Shown: positions 16,966 through 25,506, counted from the first letter of the stretch. The stretch: 64,000 bases of DNA from CAKZQX01 sp034437035 (GCA_034437035.1 DAOTUI010000078.1:13440-77439), one strand, 5' to 3'. Translations and numbers: made by a program. The notes: generated by a model from the sequence alone, not told the origin.

Positions 16966-17390
16966 ATACCCTCTCTAAAGTAAGCCATGAAAACATGATC
17001 CTGGTTGAATATAACGCATTAGTTACTCTATTCCCGGCAAATCATCCAGATCATGCAAGTTACGTGCCACAAGCCAGGCGATCCTCTGGCATACCCACCC
17101 GCCTGTTGACCGCATCGGCCCTGAGCACACTGGTGTACAGCCTGCTGACCCGCTACGAGTGGAGCCTGGCGCGGGTGCTGCCGGTCAAGGCCCATCTGGC
17201 ACTCGACACAACGAGTGGGGTCATTCTGTGTGGCGCACCATTGCTGCTCATCCAGATTGATCGCCGTGTGTCTGCTACCCTTCGTAATCGGCACAACAAA
17301 CGCAGGGGTGGCACATTCCCATTTATAACCTCTGCGTCCTCTGTGTCCTCTGTGTCCTCTGTGGCTATGATAACAAATCGGTATCAATTC
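16966..17390 (+). pseudogene. Intergenic region with SPW-type membrane-protein fragment
   Basis: Between about 17089 and 17260 the + strand encodes RLLTASALSTLVYSLLTRYE and ARVLPVKAHLALDTTSGVIL. This resembles small SPW/YkgB-like membrane proteins (pattern YSLLTDYE, LP-x-HLALD-x-SG). The fragment lacks a plausible start and its second half, and the surrounding frame is not protein-like. At 17330-17362 is the repeat CCTCTGTGT in tandem. A pseudogene fragment is likely; the family call is tentative. Confidence 0.42.
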
Positions 17391-18851
17391 TCAGTCCTTC
17401 TTCCTCAACTCCCGATTCTCCGCCAGCGCCGAGCGCGCTGCAAAATAGCCACACATGCCATGCACCCCGCCCCCCGGCGGAGTCGCCGATGAGCAGAGGT
17501 AGAGCCCCGGCAGCGGCGTGGCATACGGGTTGACCCGGATTGCCGGGCGCGTAAAGAGTTGCCGGAAATCCTGGACGCCCCCGTTGATATCGCCGCCGAC
17601 ATAGTTGGCGTTGTACTGCTCCAGCGCCGCCGGCCCCATGGTATGCCGCGCCAGAATGCGCTGCCGGAAGCCGGGTGCAAAGCGCTCAATCTGTGCCTCG
17701 ATCCGTTCGGTCATATCGAAGGTGGAACCGTTGGGAACGTGGCAGTAGGCCCAGACCGTCTGCTTGCCTGCCGGGGCGCGCGTCGGGTCGAACAGGCTCT
17801 GCTGGGCCAGCAGCACAAACGGATGCTCCGGCGGATCACCGCGCCAGGCGGCCCGCTCCCCGGCGGCGATATCCTCCAGCGTGCCGCCGAGATGCACCGT
17901 CCCCGCACGACGGCAGGCTTCGGCGCGCCAGGGGATCGGCCCATCGAGCGCCAGATCCAGCTTGAACACGCCGGGACCATAGCGATATCCCTCCAGGGTG
18001 CGGCGATACCCCGCCGGCAGACGGCTGCCCGCAATCCGCAGCAACTGGCGCGGCGTAATATCGCACAGGATTATCCGGGCAGCCGGTAGTTGCCCCAGGT
18101 CCGTCACCGGCGTGCCGGTAATAATCTCCCCACCCAGCGCACGCAGGTGGGCCGCCAGCGCATCCGCAATCCGCTGTGCGCCGCCCCGTGGCATGGGCCA
18201 GCCGACCGCATGCCCGGCCATACCCAGCACCAGACCAAACGCCGCACTCGGCGGTTGCTCCAGCGGCAAGATAGCATGGCAGGCCAGCCCCGCCAGCAGC
18301 GCACGGGCCGGTTCCCCCCGAAAGGCACTCGCCGCCAACCCGGCGGCCGAGCGGATCGCGCTGAGGCCAAACCGCGCCAGCGCAAAAGGATGCCGCGGGA
18401 AGCGCAGCGGGCCGAGGATGCCCGCCGTGATCTTATCCCAGTCCCGCACCACCGGCGACATCAGTTGGGCATAGCCGGCCGCATCGGAGCCGAGGGTTGC
18501 GCCGGTTGCCTGTACCGAGCGCTCCAGCAGAACGACCGAACCATCGTCCAGCGGATGCGCCAGCGGTGCCGCCGGATGAATCCACTCCAGGCCATACTGC
18601 GCCAGCGGCAGAGTGCGCAAGAAGGGCGAGCCAATGCCCAGGGGGTGGATGGCCGAGCAGATATCGTGAACAAAGCCGGGCAGTGTCAACGCGGCCGAGC
18701 GCGTGCCGCCGCCGATCTGGTCGGCGGCCTCGATTACCAGCACGGAACAGCCCGCCTGCGCCAGCGTGATCGCCGCCGCCAGACCATTCGGCCCGGAGCC
18801 GACCACCACGGCATCATACCGCTCCCGCCGGGGAGCAACCTGATTGGTCAT
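17391..18851 (-). CDS. FAD-dependent phytoene desaturase-like oxidoreductase
   Basis: A 486-residue flavoprotein of the CrtI/PYROXD2-like NAD(P)/FAD family. The dinucleotide-binding motif is near the N-terminus (YDAVVVGSGPNGLAAAITLA, then LVIEAADQIGGGTRS), and the C-terminal FAD motif reads PLPGLYLCSSATPPGGGVHG. VGWPMPRGGAQRIADALAAH is the conserved central segment. Neighbouring genes give no carotenoid context, so a general amine or carotenoid-type oxidoreductase is all that can be said. The ATG at 18851 gives MTNQVAPRRERYDAVV; a start 7 codons upstream is possible. Confidence 0.88.
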   Translation of the reverse strand: MTNQVAPRRERYDAVVVGSGPNGLAAAITLAQAGCSVLVIEAADQIGGGTRSAALTLPGFVHDICSAIHPLGIGSPFLRTLPLAQYGLEWIHPAAPLAHPLDDGSVVLLERSVQATGATLGSDAAGYAQLMSPVVRDWDKITAGILGPLRFPRHPFALARFGLSAIRSAAGLAASAFRGEPARALLAGLACHAILPLEQPPSAAFGLVLGMAGHAVGWPMPRGGAQRIADALAAHLRALGGEIITGTPVTDLGQLPAARIILCDITPRQLLRIAGSRLPAGYRRTLEGYRYGPGVFKLDLALDGPIPWRAEACRRAGTVHLGGTLEDIAAGERAAWRGDPPEHPFVLLAQQSLFDPTRAPAGKQTVWAYCHVPNGSTFDMTERIEAQIERFAPGFRQRILARHTMGPAALEQYNANYVGGDINGGVQDFRQLFTRPAIRVNPYATPLPGLYLCSSATPPGGGVHGMCGYFAARSALAENRELRKKD

Positions 18852-18875
18852 GTTATGTCTACACTCTCTCAAAAA

Positions 18876-18973
18876 CAGAACTTACACGGTGCAATGCCGG
18901 CCAGGTGCCGAACCAGGAAGCAGTCTTGCCACTGGTTACACGCCTTGCGTGGATGCTTACCATAAAACTCCTG
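18876..18973. repeat. TACGCGGT interspersed element, degenerate short copy C1a
   Basis: Left end CAGAACTTACACGGT and right end ACCATAAAACTCCTG are altered terminal repeats. The stretch between shows no central hairpin. The next copy starts after TTCTTTA. Confidence 0.5.
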
Positions 18974-18980
18974 TTCTTTA

Positions 18981-19395
18981 CAGGAATTATGGGATCATTG
19001 ACCCGGAAGAGCGTTGGGCCTCCGGCAGGGCGGACGGTTCCCGGTCTTTTTCACAAAAAAATTCACAACGTGAACACGACGTACGCGGTGCGGCCAATTC
19101 CGGCCAGATGTCAGACCTGAATACCAGTTTCGCCTGCGGCAGCATGGTACGTTATATTTCTTTTTGATAAAAATGTTGCACAAAGTGCAACATTTTTATC
19201 AAAAAGATGGGATCTTCCGCCCTGCCGAAGGCGAAGCGGGCCGTTTATCCAGGTGAACACCTGGTTTGGAACCGACCGCGTAAGTCGCGGTGATTTTTTG
19301 TAAAATAAAGATAAAAAGCGTACCATGCTGCTGCAGACGAAGACTACCTTTATGGCAGTACATATCTGATTTGCACGCGCAGCGCGTAAGTTTTG
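18981..19395. repeat. TACGCGGT interspersed element C1b carrying a nested copy
   Basis: Starts CAGGAATTATGGGATC and ends GCGCGTAAGTTTTG. Its central hairpin (TTTTTCACAAAAAAATTCAC on the left, GTGATTTTTTGT on the right) is split by copy C2, which was inserted into the loop. The motif GCGTACCATGCTGCTGCAG follows on the right. Confidence 0.65.
19075..19289. repeat. TACGCGGT interspersed element, copy C2 (nested)
   Basis: A 215-bp copy from CACGACGTACGCGGT to ACCGCGTAAGTCGCG in reverse orientation (TTCGCCTGCGGCAGCATGGTAC first). The central hairpin at about 19150-19208 has arms TCTTTTTGATAAAAATGTTGC. CCAGGTG-AA-CACCTGG forms a side hairpin. It lies within copy C1b. Confidence 0.82.
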
Positions 19396-19467
19396 TAAAG
19401 AAAAAGAGGGATGAATAACGGCAGCAATCCGTTGTACATCCCTCGTAGAACCTCAGCGAGTCCGGTT

Positions 19468-19842
19468 TTACGGCGCGACCGTCGGCGTTGTCTCCATCTC
19501 GGTACCCTGCGGTGTTTCAACCGGCCCCGACTCCTCGATCACGGGCGGCTCCACCTCGCCGGGCGCAACCGTGCTGACAATGTCCGGAACGGACGTGTTA
19601 TCGATGGAAACGGGCGACATCGCCGGGGCGGCTGTGCCCGCGGCTTCAGCGGTAGCTCCCTCGGCGGGGGATGCGCCGGGCTCCGGCGTTGTCGCGGGCA
19701 TCGGCGTTGTATCTGCGGCCGGGGGGATGCCGGATGGCATATCGGTCCCCTCTGCTTCACCCGACGGGCGCGGCGAGCTACAGGCGCTCACCAGCATCAC
19801 ACCCATCACTAGAACCAGCAGCAGTCCGAACATTCGCTTCAT
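19468..19842 (-). CDS. Small lipoprotein with low-complexity body
   Basis: A 124-residue predicted lipoprotein: MKRMFGLLLVLVMGVMLVSAC is a signal peptide with lipobox VSAC (Cys21). The mature part is rich in Pro, Thr, Ala and Glu and has no recognisable fold, so a flexible surface stalk is likely. GAAAGGAGGAACTGC upstream of the ATG is a strong ribosome binding site. A TATAAT on the same strand (19997-19992) could be the promoter -10 box, giving a 150-nt leader. Function unknown. Confidence 0.75.
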   Translation of the reverse strand: MKRMFGLLLVLVMGVMLVSACSSPRPSGEAEGTDMPSGIPPAADTTPMPATTPEPGASPAEGATAEAAGTAAPAMSPVSIDNTSVPDIVSTVAPGEVEPPVIEESGPVETPQGTEMETTPTVAP

Positions 19843-20322
19843 GCAGTTCCTCCTTTCGCTCTCCAGATCTGACTGTGTGAGACCGCCCACCCGCGGCGGC
19901 CCGCCGGGAGTGCTACAACTGAAGGGAACGCCCGGACAACAACCCGCCGGCTGTGTGCCCTGACATAATTTGTATGCATCCCGGTGGCCCAATTATAACC
20001 GGATCTGGAGAAATGCCGGTCAGCGGGCCGTCTGATGAAGAACCGAAAAAATAGCTCGGATATGGAGTGCGGGAGCCATGCTCCCGCCTGCTGCTTGCTG
20101 AGGCAATGCAGAACCGGCTGATGAACGTTGAGGACATCCTGCGGGTATGGCGTGCGGCAGCAGAGCGGTGCAGAGAATGCACCCTACTGCTGTCTGCCGG
20201 GAACGCCTGATCCGACTGAAGCCGGGACTCCAGATCAATGATGTCCGGATTCAATGTTCAAACTGCCTCCGCCGGGACTCCCGATCATTATCCTGTGCTA
20301 GAATACGACCGGCACACACTGA
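19843..20322. other. Intergenic stretch with REP-like repeat
   Basis: Divergent promoter region between the lipoprotein and the glycosyltransferase. Around 20046-20087 is the repeat with CTCGGATATGGAGTGCGGG and the palindrome GCGGGAGCCATGCTCCCGC. No gene is supported. Confidence 0.5.
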
Positions 20323-22389
20323 ATGGATAAAAAACTGATCAGGCATATGCATATTTCACAGGCCACACCGGCCCGGCAGCGTCTGGCACAGGCCGTAATC
20401 TCCTGGCCGCGGCTGCTGACCGTTCTGCTGATTGGCGGGCTGGCCTTGTTGCCCCGCGTCATCGGGCTGAACGACTTTATCACCACCGACGAAGCATACC
20501 ACTGGATCGAGCGTACCGAGCGCTTTCATCTGGCACTGACGGAGCGCAACTGGGCCGACACCCGCATCACCGGGCATCCCGGCGTCACCTTGATGTGGCT
20601 GGGCAGCCTGGGACTGAGCCTGGAGCGCTTCGCGTCGGCGCAGAACTGGGTCAGCCTCACCTTGGAGCTGGAACATCTGGCATGGCTGCGGCTGCCCGCG
20701 GCCCTGCTCCAGGCAGCGCTGGTGCCGGTCGGCTATCTGTTGCTGCGCCGCCTGGTTACCCCCGCAACCGCGCTGATTGCGGCGCTGCTCTGGGCGACCG
20801 CGCCCTACCTGGTTGCGCACGCCCGGCTGCTGCATCTGGATGCCCTGCTGACAACGTTTGTCACCCTCAGCCTGTTGTGCGTTCTGATCGCGGCCCGCGC
20901 CGAACATCCGCTGCGCTGGTTTGTCGGCGGCGGGCTGCTGGCCGGGCTGGCGCTGCTGACCAAGGGACCGGCGCTGATCCTGCTGCCCATCGCCGGGTTG
21001 CTGCTCTTCTGGCAGATCCCGGCAAACGGCCTGCTCCAACGGCTGCGCCGTTCGCTCACCTGGTACCTGCTCTGGCTGGGGCCGGCGCTGCTGCTGGTGT
21101 TTATGCTCTGGCCGGCGCTCTGGGTGGTGCCCGGGCGCGCCATCGCCAAATATACCGGCGAGATTATCGACAACGGCGGGCGGCCCAACGGCGCGGGGCA
21201 GTTCTTCCTGGGCCGGACGGTGGACGATCCCGGCCCGCTCTTCTACCCGGTCGCCAATTTCTTCCGCATGACCCCGGCAACGCTGATCGGCCTGCTGGCC
21301 TTGCCTTTGGCGCTCCGGCGGCAGGCGCGCGAACGGCAGGTGCTGCCGGCGCTGGCAGCATTTGTCACCTTCTGGACGCTGGTGATGACGCTGGGGCCCA
21401 AGAAGTTTGACCGCTATGTGCTGCCGACCTGGCCCGCGCTCCTGATCCTGGCCGCTGCCGGGTTGCACGCGCTGGGCAGTTGGAGCGCGGCGCTGCTGCG
21501 CTGGTTGCGGTGTTCCGCCGGCATGCAGAAGATTATCGCTACGGCCGGGGCGCTACTGCTGGTCGGGGTGCTGTTGCAGCCGGTGCTGACCTACCATCCG
21601 CACTACTTGAGCTACTACAACCCGCTGCTGGGAGGCGGCGCGGTGGCCCAGCGCAACCTGCTGATCGGCTGGGGCGAGGGGATGGGAGAGATCGGTGCAT
21701 ACCTGCGCACCCGCCCTGATCTCGAGTATGGGCCGGTGCTGGCGGCGCTGCCGCGCACGCTGCGGCCCTTCGTCCCGGTTCCGGTTAAGAATGTGCATGA
21801 ACTGGACCAGGATACCCAGAACTATGCCGTGGTCTACCTGGAGTCGCTCCAGCGCGGCGCACATCCAGACATCTATGCACAGATCCGGCAGACCGTGCCG
21901 CTGGCAACTATTACTCTCCACGGGATCGACTATGCGCAGATCCATCAACTGCCCCGGCCCTTTGAACAGCCGATCAATGCGCAGTTTGGCCCGGCGCTGC
22001 ATCTGCGCGGCATCACCGTGACCCACGCGCCAGACCAGTTGACAATCATCCCGTCCTGGGATGTGCGCGCCAACCTTCCCGCCGACTACAACCTCTTTCT
22101 GCATCTGCTAAATGCGCAGGGGCAACGGGTGGCCCAGGTCGATCTGCCCCCCGGCGGCGCGGAGTGGCCCCCGACCAGTGCCTGGCAGCCCGGCCAGCAG
22201 ATCAGCGTACCGCTACCGCTACCGCTGCCGGCAGAGTTACCCGCCGGCGAATACCGGCTGGTGCTGGGGCTCTACGACGCGGCAACCGGTACCCGCCTCG
22301 CCCCAACCGCCGGGCCCCACGCCGATCCGGCCCGCGCCGGTCCCGATGCCCTGCTCCTGGAGACGCTGGTGTTTCCCGCCAGTCAATAG
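20323..22389 (+). CDS. GT39-type membrane glycosyltransferase (ArnT/PMT-like)
   Basis: A 688-residue integral membrane protein expected to transfer a sugar from a polyprenyl-phosphate donor to a lipid or protein on the outer face of the membrane. After the first membrane segment (about residues 28-48) comes FITTDEAYHWIERTE with the Asp-Glu pair of the catalytic first loop of GT39/GT83 enzymes. About ten more hydrophobic segments follow to residue 430, including ALLTKGPALILLPIAG. The C-terminal 200 residues form a soluble beta-rich domain (LFLHLLNAQGQRVAQVD, PAGEYRLVLGLYDAATG). The target is unknown. It is a single gene, convergent with nothing nearby. Confidence 0.85.
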   Translation: MDKKLIRHMHISQATPARQRLAQAVISWPRLLTVLLIGGLALLPRVIGLNDFITTDEAYHWIERTERFHLALTERNWADTRITGHPGVTLMWLGSLGLSLERFASAQNWVSLTLELEHLAWLRLPAALLQAALVPVGYLLLRRLVTPATALIAALLWATAPYLVAHARLLHLDALLTTFVTLSLLCVLIAARAEHPLRWFVGGGLLAGLALLTKGPALILLPIAGLLLFWQIPANGLLQRLRRSLTWYLLWLGPALLLVFMLWPALWVVPGRAIAKYTGEIIDNGGRPNGAGQFFLGRTVDDPGPLFYPVANFFRMTPATLIGLLALPLALRRQARERQVLPALAAFVTFWTLVMTLGPKKFDRYVLPTWPALLILAAAGLHALGSWSAALLRWLRCSAGMQKIIATAGALLLVGVLLQPVLTYHPHYLSYYNPLLGGGAVAQRNLLIGWGEGMGEIGAYLRTRPDLEYGPVLAALPRTLRPFVPVPVKNVHELDQDTQNYAVVYLESLQRGAHPDIYAQIRQTVPLATITLHGIDYAQIHQLPRPFEQPINAQFGPALHLRGITVTHAPDQLTIIPSWDVRANLPADYNLFLHLLNAQGQRVAQVDLPPGGAEWPPTSAWQPGQQISVPLPLPLPAELPAGEYRLVLGLYDAATGTRLAPTAGPHADPARAGPDALLLETLVFPASQ

Positions 22390-22474
22390 CCCGGATACAT
22401 GCGTGGAATGCGGTCGGTAGGACCGGCAGCGGCTGCCGCTCCAGCGCAGCATGTCCCGCAGCGGGCCGGGCGGC

Positions 22475-22494
22475 GGACGCGCTTCTGCGCGTCC
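22475..22494. repeat. REP-like palindrome
   Basis: Inverse-oriented copy, GGACGCGCTTCTGCGCGTCC, followed by CTACC. Confidence 0.8.
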
Positions 22495-22518
22495 CTACCA
22501 CACAACGTCTACACCTGA

Positions 22519-22560
22519 CAGGAGTTACGCGGTGCGTGTTCAAACCGGGCGTTTGACCTA
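22519..22560. repeat. TACGCGGT interspersed element, left-end remnant D
   Basis: CAGGAGTTACGCGGT followed by a side hairpin (CAAACC-GGGC-GTTTG). The remainder of the element is missing and no right end is present. Confidence 0.6.
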
Positions 22561-22731
22561 TGGCGAACACCGTCATCCGGACTATTTTCTCAACGCTCAT
22601 CAGGCAGTTGTGGTGCCATAAACCAATCTGAAGGCGTTTCCACAGTAGACTACCGCTCCTGATTGTGATAGGATGACCGGAAAGAATCCGTGAGCACAGA
22701 TCCTGGTTCACACCAGGTAAAAGGGTCTTCC

Positions 22732-23823
22732 ATGGTCACACCAACAACGATTGTCGCGCTCTCCGCCGAGGCGCTCGATATCCCGCTACGCGCTCCCTTT
22801 GGCATTGCAACCGGCACGCAGGATATCGCGCACAATATTCTTGTCACGGTCGAACTGGCCGACGGCACCCGGGGCTATGGCGAGGCGGCCCCCTTCGCGG
22901 TGGTTAATGGCGAAACTCAGGAGAGCGCGATGCTGGCGCTGCTCGCCATCCGCAGCGGGATCGAGGGCGCGGATGTGCGCGAGTGGCGGCGGATTGCGGC
23001 CTGGCTGGAGGAGCATATTGCTAAAGCCGCCAGCGCTCGTTGTGCGGTGGAGACGGCCCTGCTGGATGCGCTGACCCGGCAGGCGGGCATGCCGCTCTGG
23101 GCCTTCTTTGGCGGCACGTCTACCCAACTCGAAACCGACATGACCATCACCACCGGCACGGTAGACCAGGCCACCAGCGCCGCGCAAGACATCCTGGCAC
23201 GCGGTATTCGGATGATCAAGCTCAAAGTCGGCTCCGGCGATACGGCGCTAGATCTGGCGCGCATCACCGCCGTGCATGCCGTGGCTCCAGCGGCCCCGCT
23301 GATCCTGGACGGTAACGGCGGCTTTACCGCCGATAGCGCGCTGCACCTGCTGACCCTGCTGCAATCGCAAGGCATCCGGCCGGTGCTGTTTGAACAACCG
23401 GTGCCCCAGCAGGACTGGGATGGACTGTACCAGGTGACGCACTGGGGCGGTATCCCGGTCGCCGCCGACGAAAGCGTGCAGAATCTCGTCGATGCGTTGC
23501 GGGTGGCGCAAATGCATGCGGCCCAGGTGGTGAATATCAAGCTGATGAAGTGTGGCATCGTTGCCGCCCTGGATATCGCGGCGCTCTGCCGCAGCATGCA
23601 GATCGGCTTGATGATCGGCGGAATGGTCGAGTCAATCCTGGCGATGACCACCTCCGCCTGTTTTGCGGCGGGCCAGGGCGGATTTACCTACATCGACCTG
23701 GATACGCCGCTCTTCCTGGCCGAGAATCCCTTCGTGGGCGGCTTTGCCCAGAGCGGCGCAACGCTGGATCTGGCGCATATCAGCGCCGGGCATGGCGTGA
23801 CCCCGCGTGTGTTTACGGGGTAG
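22732..23823 (+). CDS. Enolase-superfamily dipeptide epimerase (L-Ala-D/L-Glu type)
   Basis: A 363-residue muconate-lactonising-subgroup enzyme. The catalytic set is visible: the Lys-x-Lys motif in MIKLKVGSG, metal ligands Asp in LILDGNGG, Glu in LFEQPVP and Asp in VAADES, and the second-side Lys in VVNIKLMKCG. This spacing fits dipeptide epimerases that recycle murein peptides; other members of the subgroup (for example o-succinylbenzoate synthase) cannot be fully excluded. The ATG at 22732 gives the family start; a GTG at 22690 would add 14 residues of weak character. Confidence 0.88.
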   Translation: MVTPTTIVALSAEALDIPLRAPFGIATGTQDIAHNILVTVELADGTRGYGEAAPFAVVNGETQESAMLALLAIRSGIEGADVREWRRIAAWLEEHIAKAASARCAVETALLDALTRQAGMPLWAFFGGTSTQLETDMTITTGTVDQATSAAQDILARGIRMIKLKVGSGDTALDLARITAVHAVAPAAPLILDGNGGFTADSALHLLTLLQSQGIRPVLFEQPVPQQDWDGLYQVTHWGGIPVAADESVQNLVDALRVAQMHAAQVVNIKLMKCGIVAALDIAALCRSMQIGLMIGGMVESILAMTTSACFAAGQGGFTYIDLDTPLFLAENPFVGGFAQSGATLDLAHISAGHGVTPRVFTG

Positions 23824-23825
23824 CG

Positions 23826-23902
23826 AGGGCAAGGTTTGAGTTCTGAGTTTTGAATCTTGAATTTTGAATGCTGAACGCTAATCACTGAACACTGATTACT
23901 GA
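23826..23902. repeat. Degenerate 7-bp tandem repeats (TTTTGAA/CACTGAA type)
   Basis: About ten heptamers (TTCTGAG, TTTTGAA, TCTTGAA, TTTTGAA, TGCTGAA, CGCTAAT, CACTGAA, CACTGAT, TACTGA) in a row. They lead straight into copy E, which was inserted within the array; its 7-bp target duplication TTACTGA is itself a unit of the array. Confidence 0.78.
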
Positions 23903-24119
23903 CAGGAGTTACGCGGTCGGTTCCAAACCCAGGCGTTTGCCTGGACAACTGGCCCGCTTCGCCTCCGGCAGGGTGGAATGGGACATGCTTTTTCCGGAAC
24001 ATGTGGCTCGGAGCGCCACATGTTCCGGAAAAAGACAAAAAAGCACCATGCTGCCGCAGGCGAAATACGCCGTTATCGCGAGCAAACGATTCGTTTGAAC
24101 GCACACCGCGTAAGTCCTG
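23903..24119. repeat. TACGCGGT interspersed element, copy E (reference copy)
   Basis: A 217-bp full copy from CAGGAGTTACGCGGT to ACCGCGTAAGTCCTG. Direct repeats TTACTGA flank it (23896-23902 and 24120-24126). Parts in order: terminal stem, side hairpin CCAGGC-GTTT-GCCTGG, inner stem TTCGCCTCCGGCAG, central hairpin CTTTTTCCGGAACATGTGGC (about 23986-24034), AGGCGAA inner-stem partner, side hairpin CAAACGATTCGTTTG, terminal stem. Confidence 0.9.
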
Positions 24120-24152
24120 TTACTGAACACTGGAAGATAAACGGGGGTATTC

Positions 24153-24701
24153 ATGGACCAGGCGCACCTCTTTGCGGCAGGTCAACAACTGATAGTGGCG
24201 CTCGCGCCCCGGTTAGCGCATGCTGCCGGGGCAACACCGGAGGATCAGGCGGGCGATCCGGTCCAGCGCGTGCTGGAGTGGCTAAACCGGCAGTTCCAGG
24301 GCAATCGCCGGGCCGAAGCCGCCCTGACGGTGTTTGTGGATGAGCCGGGCGACCCGCAGAGCCAGGCACGCCTGCTGCGGCAGATCGTCGCCTGCGTTGG
24401 GGAACGGTCGGACGCTATCGCCGAGCTTACCGGGTTGGTGCGTCAGCTTCAGGCCGCGCCGGGCGGCACGCCGACCCGGCAGCGCTCCATCACCGTGCGC
24501 GACCAGGCGCAGGTTGGTACCGCCATTGCGGGCGATGTCCAGGGCAGCCTGATTATCGGCGCAACCAGCTTTGGCGACCGGGTCGGCGGTGACAAGATCA
24601 GCGGCGACATCACGACGGGCGATGTTTCCGGCCCGGGCGGGGCCATCGGGCACAAGGGGCAATCGCAGGTTGATCAGCGCGACCGGGATGCGGAAGAGTG
24701 A
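24153..24701 (+). CDS. Hypothetical protein with Gly/Asp-rich repeat tail
   Basis: A 182-residue product of unknown function. Residues 1-105 are helical (QQLIVALAPRLAHAAG, VLEWLNRQFQGNRRAEAAL). From residue 112 the sequence becomes regular: SITVRDQAQVGTAIAGDVQG, SLIIGATSFGDRVGGDKISG, DITTGDVSGPGGAIGHKG. Short GDxxGGDKI-type strands of this kind are often seen next to effector-associated or NACHT/AAA modules in multicellular-type bacteria; that link is from memory and tentative. No ATPase gene lies beside it. A GGGGG ribosome binding site precedes the ATG, which lies just 34 bp beyond copy E. Confidence 0.6.
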   Translation: MDQAHLFAAGQQLIVALAPRLAHAAGATPEDQAGDPVQRVLEWLNRQFQGNRRAEAALTVFVDEPGDPQSQARLLRQIVACVGERSDAIAELTGLVRQLQAAPGGTPTRQRSITVRDQAQVGTAIAGDVQGSLIIGATSFGDRVGGDKISGDITTGDVSGPGGAIGHKGQSQVDQRDRDAEE

Positions 24702-24822
24702 CCCGTCTGGGGTGCGGGAGCCATACTACTGCCTTTACCCTGTCGGGAGTCAACACACCATCAATGGCATCTCCATCCACGCCCATACCACCACCGATTA
24801 CACCCATTGCCTCCCGTCAGGC

Positions 24823-25213
24823 TCATTCGTCAACCCAGTTTGACAGGCGAAGTCCCGAAATCTGCCGGAAGTGACGCAGATTACGTGTCACCAGCGTTGC
24901 CCGCTGTGCAAGTGCAATACTGGCAACCAGCAGATCAGCACGCCCTATGTTGCGGATACCTTTGGTTAAACGCAAACGCTCAAATAAGAATCTGTGCAAG
25001 CAGTTCCTCGCTATGTGCAAGCAGTTGCTGCGCTCGGAGCAGTTCTGCACCAGTTGCGGCCTTGAGCACAAAGTCAAACCGTCCTCGCAGGATTTCAATT
25101 CGGGTAATAATGGTCGGACCAACCACTGGATCTTCCAGAAGTCGTAGGCGCTCGATCACCCGTTCGTGTCCTGCATGTAAATACGTGAGTGTGTCGGTGT
25201 CAAGCAGATGCAT
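24823..25213 (-). pseudogene. VapC-type PIN-domain toxin, frameshifted
   Basis: Ribonuclease toxin remnant. The first part, MHLLDTDTLTYLHAGHERV, TIITRIEILRGRFDF, ends LLAHSEELLAQ, then runs into a stop. The following part continues in another frame as FERLRLTKGIRNIGRADLLV and TLVTRNLRHFRQISG, ending LSNWVDE. Both acidic halves of the PIN active site are present (LDTD and GRADLL) but in different frames, and the linking residues usually found between them seem to be deleted near 24980-25000. The start codon shares one base with the stop of the antitoxin gene. Confidence 0.8.
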
Positions 25214-25506
25214 CAGGTATCGTCCTCATACTCTGCACGACGGCGTTGTGCGTAGATATTTGCCCGAAGCGCGGAGAGTGTTTCATCATCGGCCAGCGCG
25301 CCTGCCTGGTGCAAGAGTATCATGCGACGATCATGACTACTTAACCAGTCATCAATAGCGGAACGCAGAAATCGCCAGGTATTAGCAATCTGCCGTCCCG
25401 GAATCTGTCCCACACTGGCCTGTTGCGCAATCAGTTCTGGTGGCAGCCGCAGGTATGCGGCTGTCTCCTCCAGGGTTAACACATCGGATGCCGGCGTCTG
25501 ACTCAT
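25213..25506 (-). CDS. HTH (excisionase-like) antitoxin
   Basis: A 97-residue DNA-binding protein. VLTLEETAAYLRLPPELI is a MerR/excisionase-type helix-turn-helix, followed by VGQIPGRQIANTWRFLRSAI, the wing-like segment, and a charged C-terminus (AQRRRAEYEDDT) that could neutralise a toxin. Its stop codon overlaps the start of the VapC frame (TGATG), so the two formed an operon. The antitoxin remains intact although the toxin is broken. Confidence 0.78.
   Translation of the reverse strand: MSQTPASDVLTLEETAAYLRLPPELIAQQASVGQIPGRQIANTWRFLRSAIDDWLSSHDRRMILLHQAGALADDETLSALRANIYAQRRRAEYEDDT

Larger units (their letters stand above)
22390..22731. other. Intergenic stretch with three repeat types
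   Basis: It holds a REP palindrome (22475-22494), the left end of a TACGCGGT element (22519-22560) cut after its first side hairpin CAAACC-GGGC-GTTTG, and the CATCCGGACTATTTTCTCAA repeat (22572-22591). Confidence 0.6.

Noticed and set aside
17028..17387. Minus-strand frame in the gap between GlgX fusion and flavoprotein
   Set aside because: It reads through the CCTCTGTGT tandem repeat and has no conserved segment; the SPW-like fragment is on the + strand.
20356..21468. A 370-codon minus-strand frame rich in Gln and Arg inside the glycosyltransferase gene
   Set aside because: Shadow of the + strand membrane protein; no ribosome binding site and no protein-like segments.
24807..25358. A 183-codon + strand frame across the VapC/antitoxin locus
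   Set aside because: Complement of the toxin-antitoxin pair, whose two genes overlap and show recognisable motifs on the minus strand.
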